From NCBI GenBank assembly GCA_945919075.1, contig CAMEIX010000021.1, forward strand, positions 1 through 56,388: a DNA stretch of 56,388 bases, given 5' to 3'. Below the pieces are notes generated by a model that worked only from the letters and a program-made list of their open reading frames with translations, did no database searches and was not told where the DNA came from. Source of the DNA: an uncultured Lachnospiraceae bacterium (GTDB lineage Bacteria; Bacillota; Clostridia; Lachnospirales; Lachnospiraceae). Each line of letters begins with the position of its first letter. Positions within the stretch are counted from its first letter, which is position 1. This document shows positions 33,409-45,312 of this stretch, piece by piece. Position numbers and translations under genes: made by a program.

Positions 33409-34914
33409 ATGAATTTGAAACCAGAAGAGATAAGTTCCGTAATCAAGGATCAAATTAAAAGATACGCAGCCGAGATGGAAGTATCCGAAGTGGGTACGGT
33501 TATTCAGGTAGCCGACGGTATTGCCCGTGTGCATGGTTTGGAAAATGCCATGCAGGGTGAACTTTTGGAATTTCCCGGCGAAGTATACGGTATGGTACTC
33601 AATCTGGAAGAAGATAATGTAGGTGCCGTACTTTTAGGCAATCAGAGAAATATAAACGAAGGCGATATCGTAAAGACCACCGGACGCGTGGTTGAAGTTC
33701 CCGTTGGCGATGCCATGATCGGACGTGTCGTAAATGCTCTGGGACAGCCTATTGACGGCAAAGGGCCTATTCAGACTTCCAGTTTTCGTAAAATTGAAAG
33801 AGTAGCAAGCGGTGTTATTACCAGAAAGTCAGTCGATACTCCCTTACAGACAGGTATCAAGGCGATTGACTCCATGGTACCCATTGGAAGAGGACAAAGA
33901 GAGCTCATTATCGGTGACAGACAGACCGGTAAAACCGCAATTGCAATCGATACCATTATCAACCAAAAAGGACAGAACGTGAAGTGTATTTACGTGGCAA
34001 TCGGTCAGAAATCTTCCACCGTTGCAACCATTGTAAAAACACTCGAAGAATATGGCGCAATGAACTACACTACGGTGGTTGCGGCAACCGCCAGTGAACT
34101 TGCACCCTTACAGTACATCGCACCCTACTCCGGCTGTGCAATCGGAGAAGAGTGGATGGAAAAAGGAGAAGATGTATTGGTTATCTATGATGACTTAAGC
34201 AAGCATGCTGCTGCTTACCGTACACTCTCCCTGTTATTAAAGCGTCCCCCCGGACGTGAAGCTTACCCCGGCGATGTATTCTATCTGCATTCCCGACTTC
34301 TCGAAAGAGCGGTACGTATGAGCGAGGAATACGGCGGAGGTTCCCTGACTGCGCTTCCCATTATTGAAACCCAGGCAGGCGATGTTTCCGCTTATATTCC
34401 GACCAATGTTATTTCCATTACGGACGGTCAGATTTATCTGGAAACCGAAATGTTCAATGCCGGTTTCAGACCCGCTGTAAATGCAGGCCTTTCCGTATCC
34501 CGTGTAGGTGGTGCGGCGCAGATTAAGGCTATGAAGAAAATTGCAGCCCCCATTCGTGTGGAACTTGCACAGTACCGTGAACTGGCTTCCTTTGCCCAGT
34601 TTGGTTCCGAACTGGATGCGGATACGAAGGAAAAACTCGCACAGGGTGAACGTATCAAAGAGATCTTGAAGCAGCCCCAGTATTCTCCCATGCCGGTGGA
34701 ATACCAGATTATCATTATTTACGCTGCAACGAAAAAATATCTGCTTGATATTCCGGTAGAGGATATTACCAGATTTGAAAGTGAACTTTTTGAATTCATC
34801 GATACCAAATATCCTGAAATTCCCAAGAATATTGCAGAGGAAAAGGTAATTTCCGATGCAACGGAAGAGATGCTTAAAAAGGCAATCGTTGAATGCAAAG
34901 AAGCGTTTAATTAA
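33409..34914 (+). CDS. atpA: F0F1 ATP synthase subunit alpha
   Basis: 501 residues, non-catalytic nucleotide-binding subunit of F1. P loop [13 protein letters not shown] (about 169-181), the [14 protein letters not shown] segment, and the C-terminal region with [12 protein letters not shown] are typical. The ribosome binding site is weaker (AAAGGTG). Confidence 0.97.
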   Translation: MNLKPEEISSVIKDQIKRYAAEMEVSEVGTVIQVADGIARVHGLENAMQGELLEFPGEVYGMVLNLEEDNVGAVLLGNQRNINEGDIVKTTGRVVEVPVGDAMIGRVVNALGQPIDGKGPIQTSSFRKIERVASGVITRKSVDTPLQTGIKAIDSMVPIGRGQRELIIGDRQTGKTAIAIDTIINQKGQNVKCIYVAIGQKSSTVATIVKTLEEYGAMNYTTVVAATASELAPLQYIAPYSGCAIGEEWMEKGEDVLVIYDDLSKHAAAYRTLSLLLKRPPGREAYPGDVFYLHSRLLERAVRMSEEYGGGSLTALPIIETQAGDVSAYIPTNVISITDGQIYLETEMFNAGFRPAVNAGLSVSRVGGAAQIKAMKKIAAPIRVELAQYRELASFAQFGSELDADTKEKLAQGERIKEILKQPQYSPMPVEYQIIIIYAATKKYLLDIPVEDITRFESELFEFIDTKYPEIPKNIAEEKVISDATEEMLKKAIVECKEAFN

Positions 34915-34932
34915 AGGAAACAGGTGATTTAA

Positions 34933-37216
<2,284 letters not shown>

Positions 37217-37224
37217 GAGTGCCT

Positions 37225-37620
37225 ATGGAAGAATTTAAGTTACGTATTGTTACGCCTGACAGGGTGTTTTATGAGGGGGATGCCGAGATGGTGGAGTTTA
37301 ATACCACCGAGGGTGAAATCGGTGTATTGCCCGGTCATATTCCCATGACAGTCATCATAAAGCCCGGCATATTGAGAATTACGGAAAAAGACGGTGAGAA
37401 AACAGCGGCACTTCATTCCGGCTTTGCGGAAATTCTGCCCGATAAAATTACCATACTTGCGGAAATTGCAGAATGGCCGGATGAAATCGACATAGAGCGT
37501 GCGAATGCAGCAAAGATACGTGCGGAAGAACGTATCCGGAGTCATACGCAGGAAACCGATCTTGCGCGTGCCGAAACTGCATTGCAGCGTGCCATAGCCC
37601 GAATTTCGGTTATAAAGTAA
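37225..37620 (+). CDS. atpC: F0F1 ATP synthase subunit epsilon
   Basis: 131 residues. N-terminal beta sandwich (LRIVTPDRVFYEGDAEMV, GEIGVLPGHIPM) and two C-terminal helices. The start at ATG 37225 has TAGGAG at 5 nt; a GTG at 37219 is in frame but less likely. It ends the ATP synthase genes; trmB follows 16 nt later. Confidence 0.95.
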   Translation: MEEFKLRIVTPDRVFYEGDAEMVEFNTTEGEIGVLPGHIPMTVIIKPGILRITEKDGEKTAALHSGFAEILPDKITILAEIAEWPDEIDIERANAAKIRAEERIRSHTQETDLARAETALQRAIARISVIK

Positions 37621-37636
37621 GGGACGGACAAGCGCT

Positions 37637-38275
37637 ATGAGACTCAGAAATATTACAGGCTCCCGTGAAGTGATAGCGGACAGCCGTTTTACCGTAAAGG
37701 AACCGGAGACACAAAAGGGAAAATGGAGTGAAATATTCGGAAACGCCTACCCCATCCGTATTGAAATCGGTATGGGAAAAGGAAAGTTCCTGCATACCCT
37801 TGCAAAAAACAATCCGGATATTAATTACATCGGCATCGAAAAGTATTCCAGCGTGCTTCTGCGTGCCATACAGAAGATGGAAGAGGACGAACTTCCCAAT
37901 CTCCGCTTTATCCGCATGGATGCGGAAGACATCGAGGAAGTATTTGGAGAAGGGGAAGTGGACAGGATTTATTTGAACTTCTCCGATCCATGGCCAAAGG
38001 ACCGGCATGCCAAAAGACGGTTGCCGTCCGGACAGTTTCTGGCACGTTACGACAAAATCCTAAAGAAGGACGGCGTTATTGAATTTAAGACAGATAACCG
38101 TCCCCTGTTTGATTTTGCGGTAGAGGAGCTTAAGGAAGCCGGATGGAAGGCTGATGTGGTGACCTATGACCTGCATGCGGATGAAAAACTGATGGAAGGT
38201 AATATTATGACGGAATATGAAGAAAAGTTTTCCGGGATGGGGAACCCCATCTGTAAATATATTATCCGTCGGTAG
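37637..38275 (+). CDS. trmB: tRNA (guanine-N7-)-methyltransferase
   Basis: 212 residues. Methylates G46 of tRNAs with SAM. The SAM site is IEIGMGKGKFLHTLA (about 47-61), and the family motif is NFSDPWPKDRHAKRRL. It probably shares a transcript with atpC. Confidence 0.95.
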   Translation: MRLRNITGSREVIADSRFTVKEPETQKGKWSEIFGNAYPIRIEIGMGKGKFLHTLAKNNPDINYIGIEKYSSVLLRAIQKMEEDELPNLRFIRMDAEDIEEVFGEGEVDRIYLNFSDPWPKDRHAKRRLPSGQFLARYDKILKKDGVIEFKTDNRPLFDFAVEELKEAGWKADVVTYDLHADEKLMEGNIMTEYEEKFSGMGNPICKYIIRR

Positions 38276-38329
38276 GGAATACTATTTGTGTCAGGTTTTC
38301 TGTGAAAACGAAAGAAAGGAATGACAATT

Positions 38330-38647
38330 ATGGCATTGCATATTACAGAACAGAATTTTGAAGCAGAGGTATTAAACTCTGACATCCCTGTGATGGTTGA
38401 TTTTTATGCGGACTGGTGCGGTCCCTGTAAAATGATGGCACCGCTTGTGGAAAAACTGGCAGAAGAAATGGATGGCAGGATGAAAATAGGTAAGGTTAAC
38501 GTGGATGATGAATCCGGACTTGCCGTGAGATATCGTGTCATGAATATTCCCTCTTTTCTTTTCTTTAAGAATGGGGAACTGGTGGACACAGCAGTAGGTG
38601 GAATGTCCGCGGAGGCTCTGCGACAGAAGTGTATGCAGTATCTCTAA
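38330..38647 (+). CDS. trxA: Thioredoxin
   Basis: 105 residues. Dithiol-disulfide reductase of the cytoplasm. Active site WCGPC in DFYADWCGPCKMMAPLVEKL (about 22-41), cis-Pro in NIPSFLFFKNG. The start at 38330 has AAAGGA at 9 nt; an in-frame ATG at 38321 touches that site. It ends at a terminator. Confidence 0.96.
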   Translation: MALHITEQNFEAEVLNSDIPVMVDFYADWCGPCKMMAPLVEKLAEEMDGRMKIGKVNVDDESGLAVRYRVMNIPSFLFFKNGELVDTAVGGMSAEALRQKCMQYL

Positions 38648-38694
38648 GACAGGGAAAACAAAAACTTTAATGCAGACTTAGCAATAATGGAAAG

Positions 38695-38728
38695 TAAGCC
38701 CTCTTAAGAAAAGGGCTTATTTTTTATT
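38695..38728 (+). terminator. Terminator after trxA
   Basis: AAGCCCT pairs with AGGGCTT through CTTAAGAAA, followed by ATTTTTTATTTT. Confidence 0.85.
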
Positions 38729-38738
38729 TTAAAAAGAC

Positions 38739-38767
38739 TTGACACCTAACTGTTACAGGTGTATATA
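38739..38767 (+). promoter_or_regulatory. Promoter of the GntR-ABC transporter operon
   Basis: A consensus -35 TTGACA (38739-38744) and -10 TATATA (38762-38767) with a 17-bp spacer. Palindrome-like candidates for regulator binding are in the spacer (CTGTTACAG, about 38750-38758) and TGTGTACA...TGTGCACA at 38799-38819. Autoregulation by the first gene product is likely for this family. Confidence 0.75.
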
Positions 38768-38859
38768 TAACATATAAACAGTAACGGGGTACAAATTATG
38801 TGTACATTTTCTGTGCACATAAGGAACCATTCCATATAAAGGCGTAAAGAGGAAAAAGT

Positions 38860-39228
38860 ATGAAGATATTACAGAACTCAGGAGTACCAATATATCAGCA
38901 GATTGCAGAACAGCTCAAAACAGACATCTTAGCCGGCAAGTATACAGAGGGGGACTATTTACCTTCCATAAGAGGGCTGGCACAGGAGCTGAAGATCAGT
39001 GTTATTACAACCATGAAGGCTTACGAACTTTTACAGTCGGAGGGCCTCATAAGTGCTTCGCCCGGAAAGGGATATTATGTGAATTCCCAGGATAGCGAGA
39101 TGCTGATCGAACAGCATATGAGACGGGTGGAGGAAGCTCTTTCGGAAGCCATTAAGTCAGCCAAGATAGCAGGACTAAGCAATGATGAACTGATAGAAAC
39201 CTTAAAGACCTTGTTAAGTCTGGAATAA
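38860..39228 (+). CDS. GntR-family regulator, YtrA type
   Basis: 122 residues. N-terminal winged helix-turn-helix starting IYQQIAEQLKTDILAGKYTEGDYLPSIRGLAQELKI-type sequence (typical motif YLPSIRGLAQELKI), with VITTMKAYELLQSEGLI as recognition region. The C terminus is only ~45 residues of helix, with no ligand domain, which defines the YtrA subfamily. These usually repress an adjacent ABC transporter operon, here the next three genes. Confidence 0.9.
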   Translation: MKILQNSGVPIYQQIAEQLKTDILAGKYTEGDYLPSIRGLAQELKISVITTMKAYELLQSEGLISASPGKGYYVNSQDSEMLIEQHMRRVEEALSEAIKSAKIAGLSNDELIETLKTLLSLE

Positions 39229-39260
39229 TCGAAAATGAAGAAAGAATATGAGAGGTAAGT

Positions 39261-40151
39261 ATGATGAACAACATGGAAAACGTTATATATGGTCGGAATA
39301 TAGAAAAGAAGTTTAAGAAATTTAAACTGCATATTGATGAATTGAAAGTGCCCAAGGGATTTGCAACAGCCCTGATCGGTGAGAATGGCGCAGGAAAGTC
39401 AACCTTACTTAATATTCTGACAGGTGTCAGGGTGGATTATAAAGGAGACATTAAGTACTTTGACGAACAGCAAGCTTTGGAGCAGGAAGGAATCCTAGAC
39501 CGGATAGGCTACACCGGACCTAATAATTTTTTCCTGCCCCATTGGACGGTAAGTCAGGTCAGAGAAATATGTTCCATTTTGTTTGATTCTTTTTCCAAGG
39601 AGAAGTTCGATGCATTTTCAAAAAGACTTAACATTCCGGAAGGAAGTCAGGGGGTAAGGGCATTATCCGACGGAAACAGAATGAAGCTGACTCTGGCAAC
39701 TGCATTTTGCAGGGAAACCGATTTGCTCATCATGGATGAGCCGGCATCGCCGCTTGACCCACTGATGCGGGATATGCTGTGTCAGCTGATCCGGGAATAT
39801 CTTTCGGAAGGAAATGGGGAGAAGAGTGTGTTTTTCTCTACACATAATATTTCCGATATGGAAAATGTAACAGATTATGCAATCATTATGGACGATGGTT
39901 CCATCGTAGAGCAGGGATTTGTGGAAGAACTCAAAGAGAAGTATATCCTGGTTAAGGGAGAACCGGAGGACTCCGAGAGGGCTTCAAAATATTTAATCGG
40001 CATGAGCAAAGGAAAATACGGATTCGAGGGAATGTGTCTTGCAAAGGACATGGATAAACTCGCAGGTATCCGGGTTTCATTTGAAACACCCACCCTGTCA
40101 CAAATCAGTATTGCCGTGATGAAGCAGCATACAGGACTCTTTCAGGGGTAG
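39261..40151 (+). CDS. ABC transporter ATP-binding protein
   Basis: 296 residues. Walker A GENGAGKST (about 38-46), Q-loop region PNNFFLPHWTVSQV, signature ALSDGNRMKLTLA (an Asp in the usual LSGGQ), Walker B LLIMDEPASPLDP and switch His in STHNI. The ~80-residue C-terminal extension is typical of exporters paired with YtrA-type regulators. It powers the two membrane proteins that follow. Substrate unknown; antimicrobial peptide or cell-envelope stress export is a common theme. Confidence 0.9.
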   Translation: MMNNMENVIYGRNIEKKFKKFKLHIDELKVPKGFATALIGENGAGKSTLLNILTGVRVDYKGDIKYFDEQQALEQEGILDRIGYTGPNNFFLPHWTVSQVREICSILFDSFSKEKFDAFSKRLNIPEGSQGVRALSDGNRMKLTLATAFCRETDLLIMDEPASPLDPLMRDMLCQLIREYLSEGNGEKSVFFSTHNISDMENVTDYAIIMDDGSIVEQGFVEELKEKYILVKGEPEDSERASKYLIGMSKGKYGFEGMCLAKDMDKLAGIRVSFETPTLSQISIAVMKQHTGLFQG

Positions 40152-40166
40152 GAGGGAGATTTTGTT

Positions 40167-40811
40167 ATGAACATGATAAAATGCTATAATAGATTTCTGG
40201 CAAAACCAATCTTCTGGCTCATTAATATTGTATATCCTTTCGCAGCCATTATTTTGGTGGTAATCATGAAAGAAGAAATCCTATTCTCCGGGTTACCCAA
40301 AATATTTCTGGGAATCATGATTTCTACGTTAGTGCTTTCTGCAGAAGTTTTGATGGATCACTGGATATTTGGAGGTGTATTTCGAAAAGATTCGTATAAT
40401 CTGGAATTAATCAAATGTTCACCGAAAGGAAGGACGTATTGGAAAAACATTCTGATATGGGATTCCTTAAGACGTGTTATATCCGTATTTATGATTGGCA
40501 TCATAACACTTTTATTCTTATACAATAACGAGAATAAAGAAATCGCGGAGTACGAAATATTACTTTATTTTACAACATCATTTTTTACCTTTTTATGCGT
40601 TTATGTCTGCAGATTTTTTCAATCTCCTTTGGCAAATATGATATTTGTTTATATTTCCTTAAGCAGTGAAATGATTGTTGTATGGTTATTATCCCAAATA
40701 CAGAATATGGCGGTTGTTGTATCGGTAATAGTTTTGTCAGACCTGGCTTTACTTACAGCAAATTACATTACCGGAATGAAAGTTTTTGAAAGGAGTTATC
40801 GTGATGAATGA
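40167..40811 (+). CDS. ABC transporter membrane subunit 1
   Basis: 214 residues with six hydrophobic helices and no other motif. It begins NMIKCYNRFLAKPIFWLINI. It lies 15 nt after the ATPase gene with GGAGGG, and overlaps the next gene by 8 nt. The family is not recognisable beyond ABC-2-like permease. Confidence 0.7.
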   Translation: MNMIKCYNRFLAKPIFWLINIVYPFAAIILVVIMKEEILFSGLPKIFLGIMISTLVLSAEVLMDHWIFGGVFRKDSYNLELIKCSPKGRTYWKNILIWDSLRRVISVFMIGIITLLFLYNNENKEIAEYEILLYFTTSFFTFLCVYVCRFFQSPLANMIFVYISLSSEMIVVWLLSQIQNMAVVVSVIVLSDLALLTANYITGMKVFERSYRDE

Positions 40812-41451
40812 CCTAAAACTGGCAAAGCAGTTATGCAAATATGGTTTTGATTATAAAATGAACAGAATCTTTATCATTATATTTTCTCTGTTGGGTTTAC
40901 TATATATGTCTTTTGGGGAAAATGGGCCTGAAATATTAGGGGCAACCTTTATCATGTTAGCCCCCATGTATATTTTGCAGATTCTGGTAAGTGTGAATTA
41001 TACATCCATGGCGTTAACCTCAGGCAAAAGAAAGAGAATGCAGTTAGATATGTGGTGTAAATTAAATTCCGTAGGAATCTATATCTCGTACACACTTTCG
41101 GTGGCAGCCTATGTCCTGATAAACCGGATACGTGGAAATTTTAACATGGATAGTCTGAAAGCAAATATTATAAATTTTTCCATAATGGCCGTTATGCTCA
41201 CCATTTATGCGGCAATAGCTTATAAGGCGTTTGTTTTCGGAATGATAGTCTTTATGGCCACATTCTTATTATTTCTTAATACGCATTACCGTATCCATGT
41301 TTTTACAGGCTATCCGTTAGTTATCTACATCATCGCTGCTTTTGTGATTATTTCCGTTGGAAATATAATCTATTACCTGATTACAAAAGTAACCTATAAG
41401 ATGCCATACAGCAGGCTGGCATTGGGAGCACGTTTAAGATCCAAATTATAA
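40804..41451 (+). CDS. ABC transporter membrane subunit 2
   Basis: 215 residues, about six hydrophobic helices. It starts MNDLKLAKQLCKYGFDYKMN; a short basic loop SGKRKRMQLD lies at about 75-85. ATG 40804 has AAAGGAG at 8 nt; GTG 40801 and TTG 40786 are also in frame. It is the last gene of the GntR-ABC operon. Confidence 0.7.
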   Translation: MNDLKLAKQLCKYGFDYKMNRIFIIIFSLLGLLYMSFGENGPEILGATFIMLAPMYILQILVSVNYTSMALTSGKRKRMQLDMWCKLNSVGIYISYTLSVAAYVLINRIRGNFNMDSLKANIINFSIMAVMLTIYAAIAYKAFVFGMIVFMATFLLFLNTHYRIHVFTGYPLVIYIIAAFVIISVGNIIYYLITKVTYKMPYSRLALGARLRSKL

Positions 41452-41481
41452 TTTTTTAATCCCTTTTCGGATTTATGTTGC

Positions 41482-41567
41482 TAAGGATGCGCACTCGCGC
41501 GATAGGAATCATGTCGCAAAAGCGACCGCGCTCGGCACGAGAATCTCGCAAGCGAGATTCTTTTTTT
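41482..41567 (+). terminator. Structured intergenic repeat ending in a terminator
   Basis: A GC-rich block: GTCGC/GCGAC hairpin (about 41512-41526) and a GCGCACTCGCGCGA to CGCGCTCGGCACGAG region, then a perfect AGAATCTCG-CAAG-CGAGATTC stem (41540-41560) with seven Ts. The last part ends the ABC operon. The upstream block resembles the repeat families at 48.2 and 54.4 kb in style. Confidence 0.7.
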
Positions 41568-41624
41568 ATGCAAAAATAGGGATTATTTTAGTAAAATTTT
41601 ATTTTAATTGCGATATCTTTGTGG

Positions 41625-41630
41625 TATACT
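41625..41630 (+). promoter_or_regulatory. Extended -10 of the DUF1846 gene
   Basis: TGGTATACT, an extended -10 without a convincing -35, about 50 bp before the start. Confidence 0.4.
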
Positions 41631-41681
41631 GTCATGTGAAAAATTGTTTCCTTACAAGCGTATTGCAGAGGATGAAAGGAC

Positions 41682-43145
41682 ATGCCCGGAATGAAGGTTG
41701 GATTTGATAACGAAAAATATTTGGAAATGCAGTCAAAACATATTATGGAGAGAATCGAACAGTTTGATAACAAATTGTACTTGGAGTTTGGCGGAAAGTT
41801 GTTTGATGATTTCCATGCAAGCCGTGTGCTTCCCGGATTTGTTCCCGACAGCAAACTGCAGATGTTGATGAAACTTGCTCCTCAGGCAGAAATCGTGATG
41901 GTAGTAAGTGCGGCTGATATTGAAAAGAATAAAATCCGTGGTGATCTGGGAATAACTTATGATAATGATGTAATCCGTCTGATTGACGAATTCCGGTCCA
42001 GAGGATTATATGTGGGAAGTGTTGTATTAACCAAATTTTCCGGTCAGCATGCAGCGGTGATGTATGAGAAACGGTTGGAAAACATGGGAATTAAGGTTTA
42101 CAAGCACTATCTGATTCCCGGCTATCCCACCAATGTACCTTTGATTGTAAGTGAAGAGGGATATGGCAAAAACGATTATATTGAGACCACCAGACCTCTT
42201 GTTGTGGTGACCGCACCCGGACCCGGAAGCGGAAAGATGAGCACCTGCCTTTCCCAGTTGTATCATGAACTGAAGCATGGTGTACGTGCAGGGTATGCCA
42301 AATTTGAAACCTTCCCTATCTGGAATCTTCCGTTGAAGCACCCTGTGAATCTGGCTTATGAGGCGGCAACCGCAGATTTAAATGACATTAATATGATTGA
42401 TCCCTTCCACTTGGAAGCTTACGGCGAAACGACGGTAAATTACAACCGTGACGTGGAAATTTTCCCGGTCCTTAAGGCCATTTTTGAAAAGATTTACGGC
42501 AGCAGCCCTTACAAGTCTCCCACTGACATGGGAGTAAATATGGCGGGCAACTGTATTGTGGATGATGAAGCCTGCAGGGAAGCATCCAAGCAGGAAATTA
42601 TCCGCAGATATTATCAGGCAGTGATGGGCGTTGCAAACGGCACCCGTACGGAAGAGGAAGCCTTAAAAATCCAGCTTCTGATGAATCAGGAAAACCTGAC
42701 CCCGGAAGACCGGAGTACCGTTTATCCCGCACATAAAAGGGAGGAAGAGACCGGAGAACCTGCGGTGGCATTGGAACTGCCCGACGGCAGGATTGTAACC
42801 GGAAAGACCGGTGATCTTTTAGGCCCCAGTGCAGCCGTATTACTGAATGCACTTAAAGAACTGGCAGGCATTGCGGATGAGAAGCATATTATTTCTCCCA
42901 GTGCCATTGAACCGATTCAGACATTAAAAACACAGTATCTGGGAAGCAAAAACCCCAGACTTCATACCGACGAAGTGCTGATTGCATTATCCACTACCGC
43001 AGCGGAGAATGAAGAGGCCGCAAAAGCACTTGCGCAGCTTCCCAAGCTTCGCGGTTGTCAGGTACACTCCAGTGTAATGCTTTCCACCGTAGATACAAAG
43101 ATGTTCCAGAAACTGGAATGTGATGTGACCTGCGATCCCAAATAG
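41682..43145 (+). CDS. DUF1846 domain-containing protein
   Basis: 487 residues of the DUF1846 family, which is conserved in Firmicutes. Solved members have an ATP-binding-like fold, but the reaction is not established. Conserved blocks visible: GFDNEKYLEMQSKHI at the N terminus, HASRVLPGF, VVVTAPGPGSGKMSTCLSQ (P-loop-like, about 175-193), IWNLPLKHPVNLAYEAATAD, DMGVNMAG and RLHTDEVLIAL. Start at 41682 or 41691; both have plausible spacing to GAGG/AAAGG. It precedes ftsH by about 30 nt. Confidence 0.92.
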   Translation: MPGMKVGFDNEKYLEMQSKHIMERIEQFDNKLYLEFGGKLFDDFHASRVLPGFVPDSKLQMLMKLAPQAEIVMVVSAADIEKNKIRGDLGITYDNDVIRLIDEFRSRGLYVGSVVLTKFSGQHAAVMYEKRLENMGIKVYKHYLIPGYPTNVPLIVSEEGYGKNDYIETTRPLVVVTAPGPGSGKMSTCLSQLYHELKHGVRAGYAKFETFPIWNLPLKHPVNLAYEAATADLNDINMIDPFHLEAYGETTVNYNRDVEIFPVLKAIFEKIYGSSPYKSPTDMGVNMAGNCIVDDEACREASKQEIIRRYYQAVMGVANGTRTEEEALKIQLLMNQENLTPEDRSTVYPAHKREEETGEPAVALELPDGRIVTGKTGDLLGPSAAVLLNALKELAGIADEKHIISPSAIEPIQTLKTQYLGSKNPRLHTDEVLIALSTTAAENEEAAKALAQLPKLRGCQVHSSVMLSTVDTKMFQKLECDVTCDPK

Positions 43146-43178
43146 GATATTGGGGCAGGAAGTCAGATGGGAGATATT

Positions 43179-45230
43179 ATGGAAAATAATTCAACAAACA
43201 ACAATGGAAATCAGGGAAATAATAACCAGGGAAATGACAGAAATCCCCGCCGTGTAAATATTATGCTGCTTCTGGTGGCAGGCTTTATTACCCTGATGTT
43301 TACCAGTTTTTTCATGAAGACCGTATCCGGCAACACCACGGAAGAAAAGAGTTATTCCGAACTCATGGAATGGGTGGAGGAAGGTTACCGGGAAGGGCAG
43401 CCGAATGCAAAGGTTAAAAGCGTGAAATATGCTTCCGACCGTATTTATATTGAACTTACGGATGAGGAAGAAAAGCCCAAGAATCCGCTGCTTGTCTATT
43501 ATGGGATGGGCACCCCCAAAACCACCTATTATACAGCACTTATTTCCGATGATTCCCTGCCGGAAAGACTCCGCGAGGCAGGGGTGGAAGTGTGGGGACA
43601 TATTCCCGACAGTTCCGGATTTATTATGGAAATCCTGTTATATTACATTCTGCCGTTAATTCTGTGCTGGGTATTACTCAGTTTTCTTTTCCGGAAAATG
43701 GGTAAGAGCGGAGCCATGGGCGTCGGTAAGAGCAATGCCAAGGTTTATGTGCAGAAGGAAACCGGTATTACTTTCAAGGATGTGGCAGGAGAGGACGAAG
43801 CGAAGGAATCCCTCCAGGAAGTGGTGGATTTTCTTCACAATCCCGGCCGTTACGTAAAAATCGGTGCCAAACTCCCGAAGGGTGCGCTTTTGGTGGGCCC
43901 TCCCGGAACCGGTAAAACATTGCTGGCAAAGGCAGTAGCCGGTGAAGCAGGGGTTCCTTTCTTCTCCCTGGCAGGTTCTGACTTTATTGAACTTTATGTG
44001 GGTGTGGGTGCTTCCCGTGTAAGAGACCTCTTTAAGGAAGCGACAAAGCATGCCCCCTGTATTATATTTATTGATGAAATTGATGCCATCGGGCGCAGCC
44101 GTGATTCGAAGTACGGCGGCGGAAACGAGGAAAGAGAGCAGACATTAAACCAGCTGCTTTCCGAAATGGACGGTTTTGATTCTTCCAAGGGTGTCCTTAT
44201 TCTGGGTGCTACGAACCGTCCCGAAATTCTGGATAAAGCCCTGCTTCGTCCGGGCCGTTTTGACAGACGTATTATTGTGGACAAACCGGATTTGAAGGGT
44301 CGTGTGGACATCTTAAAGGTACATGCCAAGGATGTTAAAATGGATGAAACCGTGGATTTTGATGCGATTGCACTTGCTACCAGTGGTGCGGTAGGTGCGG
44401 ATCTCGCCAACATGATCAACGAAGCTGCCATCAATGCGGTAAAGGACGGCAGAGAATTTGTGAACCAGAAGGATCTTTTCAATGCCGTAGAACAGGTACT
44501 TGTGGGCAAGGAAAAGAAGGACCGCATTATGAGTAAGGAAGAACGCAAGATAGTTTCTTATCATGAAGTGGGTCATGCACTGGCATCCGCTCTTCAGAAA
44601 AATTCCGAGCCGGTCCAGAAGATTACCATTGTGCCCCGTACCATGGGAGCATTGGGTTATGTTATGCATGTTCCGGAGGAAGAAAAGTATTTGAACACGG
44701 AGGCAGAGCTTCGGGATATGCTGGTCGGACTGTTGGCAGGCCGTGCTGCGGAGGAAATTGTATTTGATACCGTTACCACCGGCGCTTCCAATGATATTGA
44801 AAAGGCAACCGACATTGCACGTGCCATGGTTACCCAGTACGGTATGAGCAAGAGGTTCGGACTGGTCGGTCTTGCCAATGTACAGAATAAGTATCTGGAT
44901 GGAACCACGGTGATGGATTGCAGTGATGAAACCGCTGCCGGCGTGGATGAGGAAGTCATTGCGATTCTGAAAGAAAGCTATGATAAGGCGAAAGAACTTC
45001 TTTCCGCAAACCGTGAGCTGATGGATAAGATTGCCGAATACCTGATTGAGAAGGAAACCATTACCGGCAAGGAATTTATGGAAATCTTCTACGAGGCAAA
45101 ACCGGAACTTAAGAAAGAGAAAGAAGAAAAGGATAAGAAGAAGGCAGAAGAGGAAAAGGCTGCCAAGGAAAAGGAATCGGAAGAAAAAAACGATTCTGAA
45201 GAAGGAAACGAGACAAAGGATGAGTTTTAA
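43179..45230 (+). CDS. ftsH: ATP-dependent zinc metalloprotease FtsH
   Basis: About 683 residues. Membrane AAA+ protease degrading unassembled and damaged proteins. An Asn-rich N terminus is followed by two membrane helices (about 28-50 and 145-170), AAA domain with Walker A GPPGTGKT, Walker [23 protein letters not shown], and zinc site HEVGH. The C-terminal ~45 residues are almost all Lys/Glu. Start at 43179 (GGGAG at 5 nt) or 43167 (AGGAAG at 4 nt); not decidable here. Confidence 0.96.
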   Translation: MENNSTNNNGNQGNNNQGNDRNPRRVNIMLLLVAGFITLMFTSFFMKTVSGNTTEEKSYSELMEWVEEGYREGQPNAKVKSVKYASDRIYIELTDEEEKPKNPLLVYYGMGTPKTTYYTALISDDSLPERLREAGVEVWGHIPDSSGFIMEILLYYILPLILCWVLLSFLFRKMGKSGAMGVGKSNAKVYVQKETGITFKDVAGEDEAKESLQEVVDFLHNPGRYVKIGAKLPKGALLVGPPGTGKTLLAKAVAGEAGVPFFSLAGSDFIELYVGVGASRVRDLFKEATKHAPCIIFIDEIDAIGRSRDSKYGGGNEEREQTLNQLLSEMDGFDSSKGVLILGATNRPEILDKALLRPGRFDRRIIVDKPDLKGRVDILKVHAKDVKMDETVDFDAIALATSGAVGADLANMINEAAINAVKDGREFVNQKDLFNAVEQVLVGKEKKDRIMSKEERKIVSYHEVGHALASALQKNSEPVQKITIVPRTMGALGYVMHVPEEEKYLNTEAELRDMLVGLLAGRAAEEIVFDTVTTGASNDIEKATDIARAMVTQYGMSKRFGLVGLANVQNKYLDGTTVMDCSDETAAGVDEEVIAILKESYDKAKELLSANRELMDKIAEYLIEKETITGKEFMEIFYEAKPELKKEKEEKDKKKAEEEKAAKEKESEEKNDSEEGNETKDEF

Positions 45231-45236
45231 TGATAT

Positions 45237-45264
45237 AAGCCGTATCGGTATGGTACGGCTTTTG
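45237..45264 (+). terminator. Terminator after ftsH
   Basis: AAGCCGTA pairs with TACGGCTT around TCGGTATGG, followed by TTTGTC. Confidence 0.7.
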
Positions 45265-45312
45265 TCATAGGGAAGAGTCCTGTTTTATTGATTATTCTGA
45301 AGGAAAAGAATT

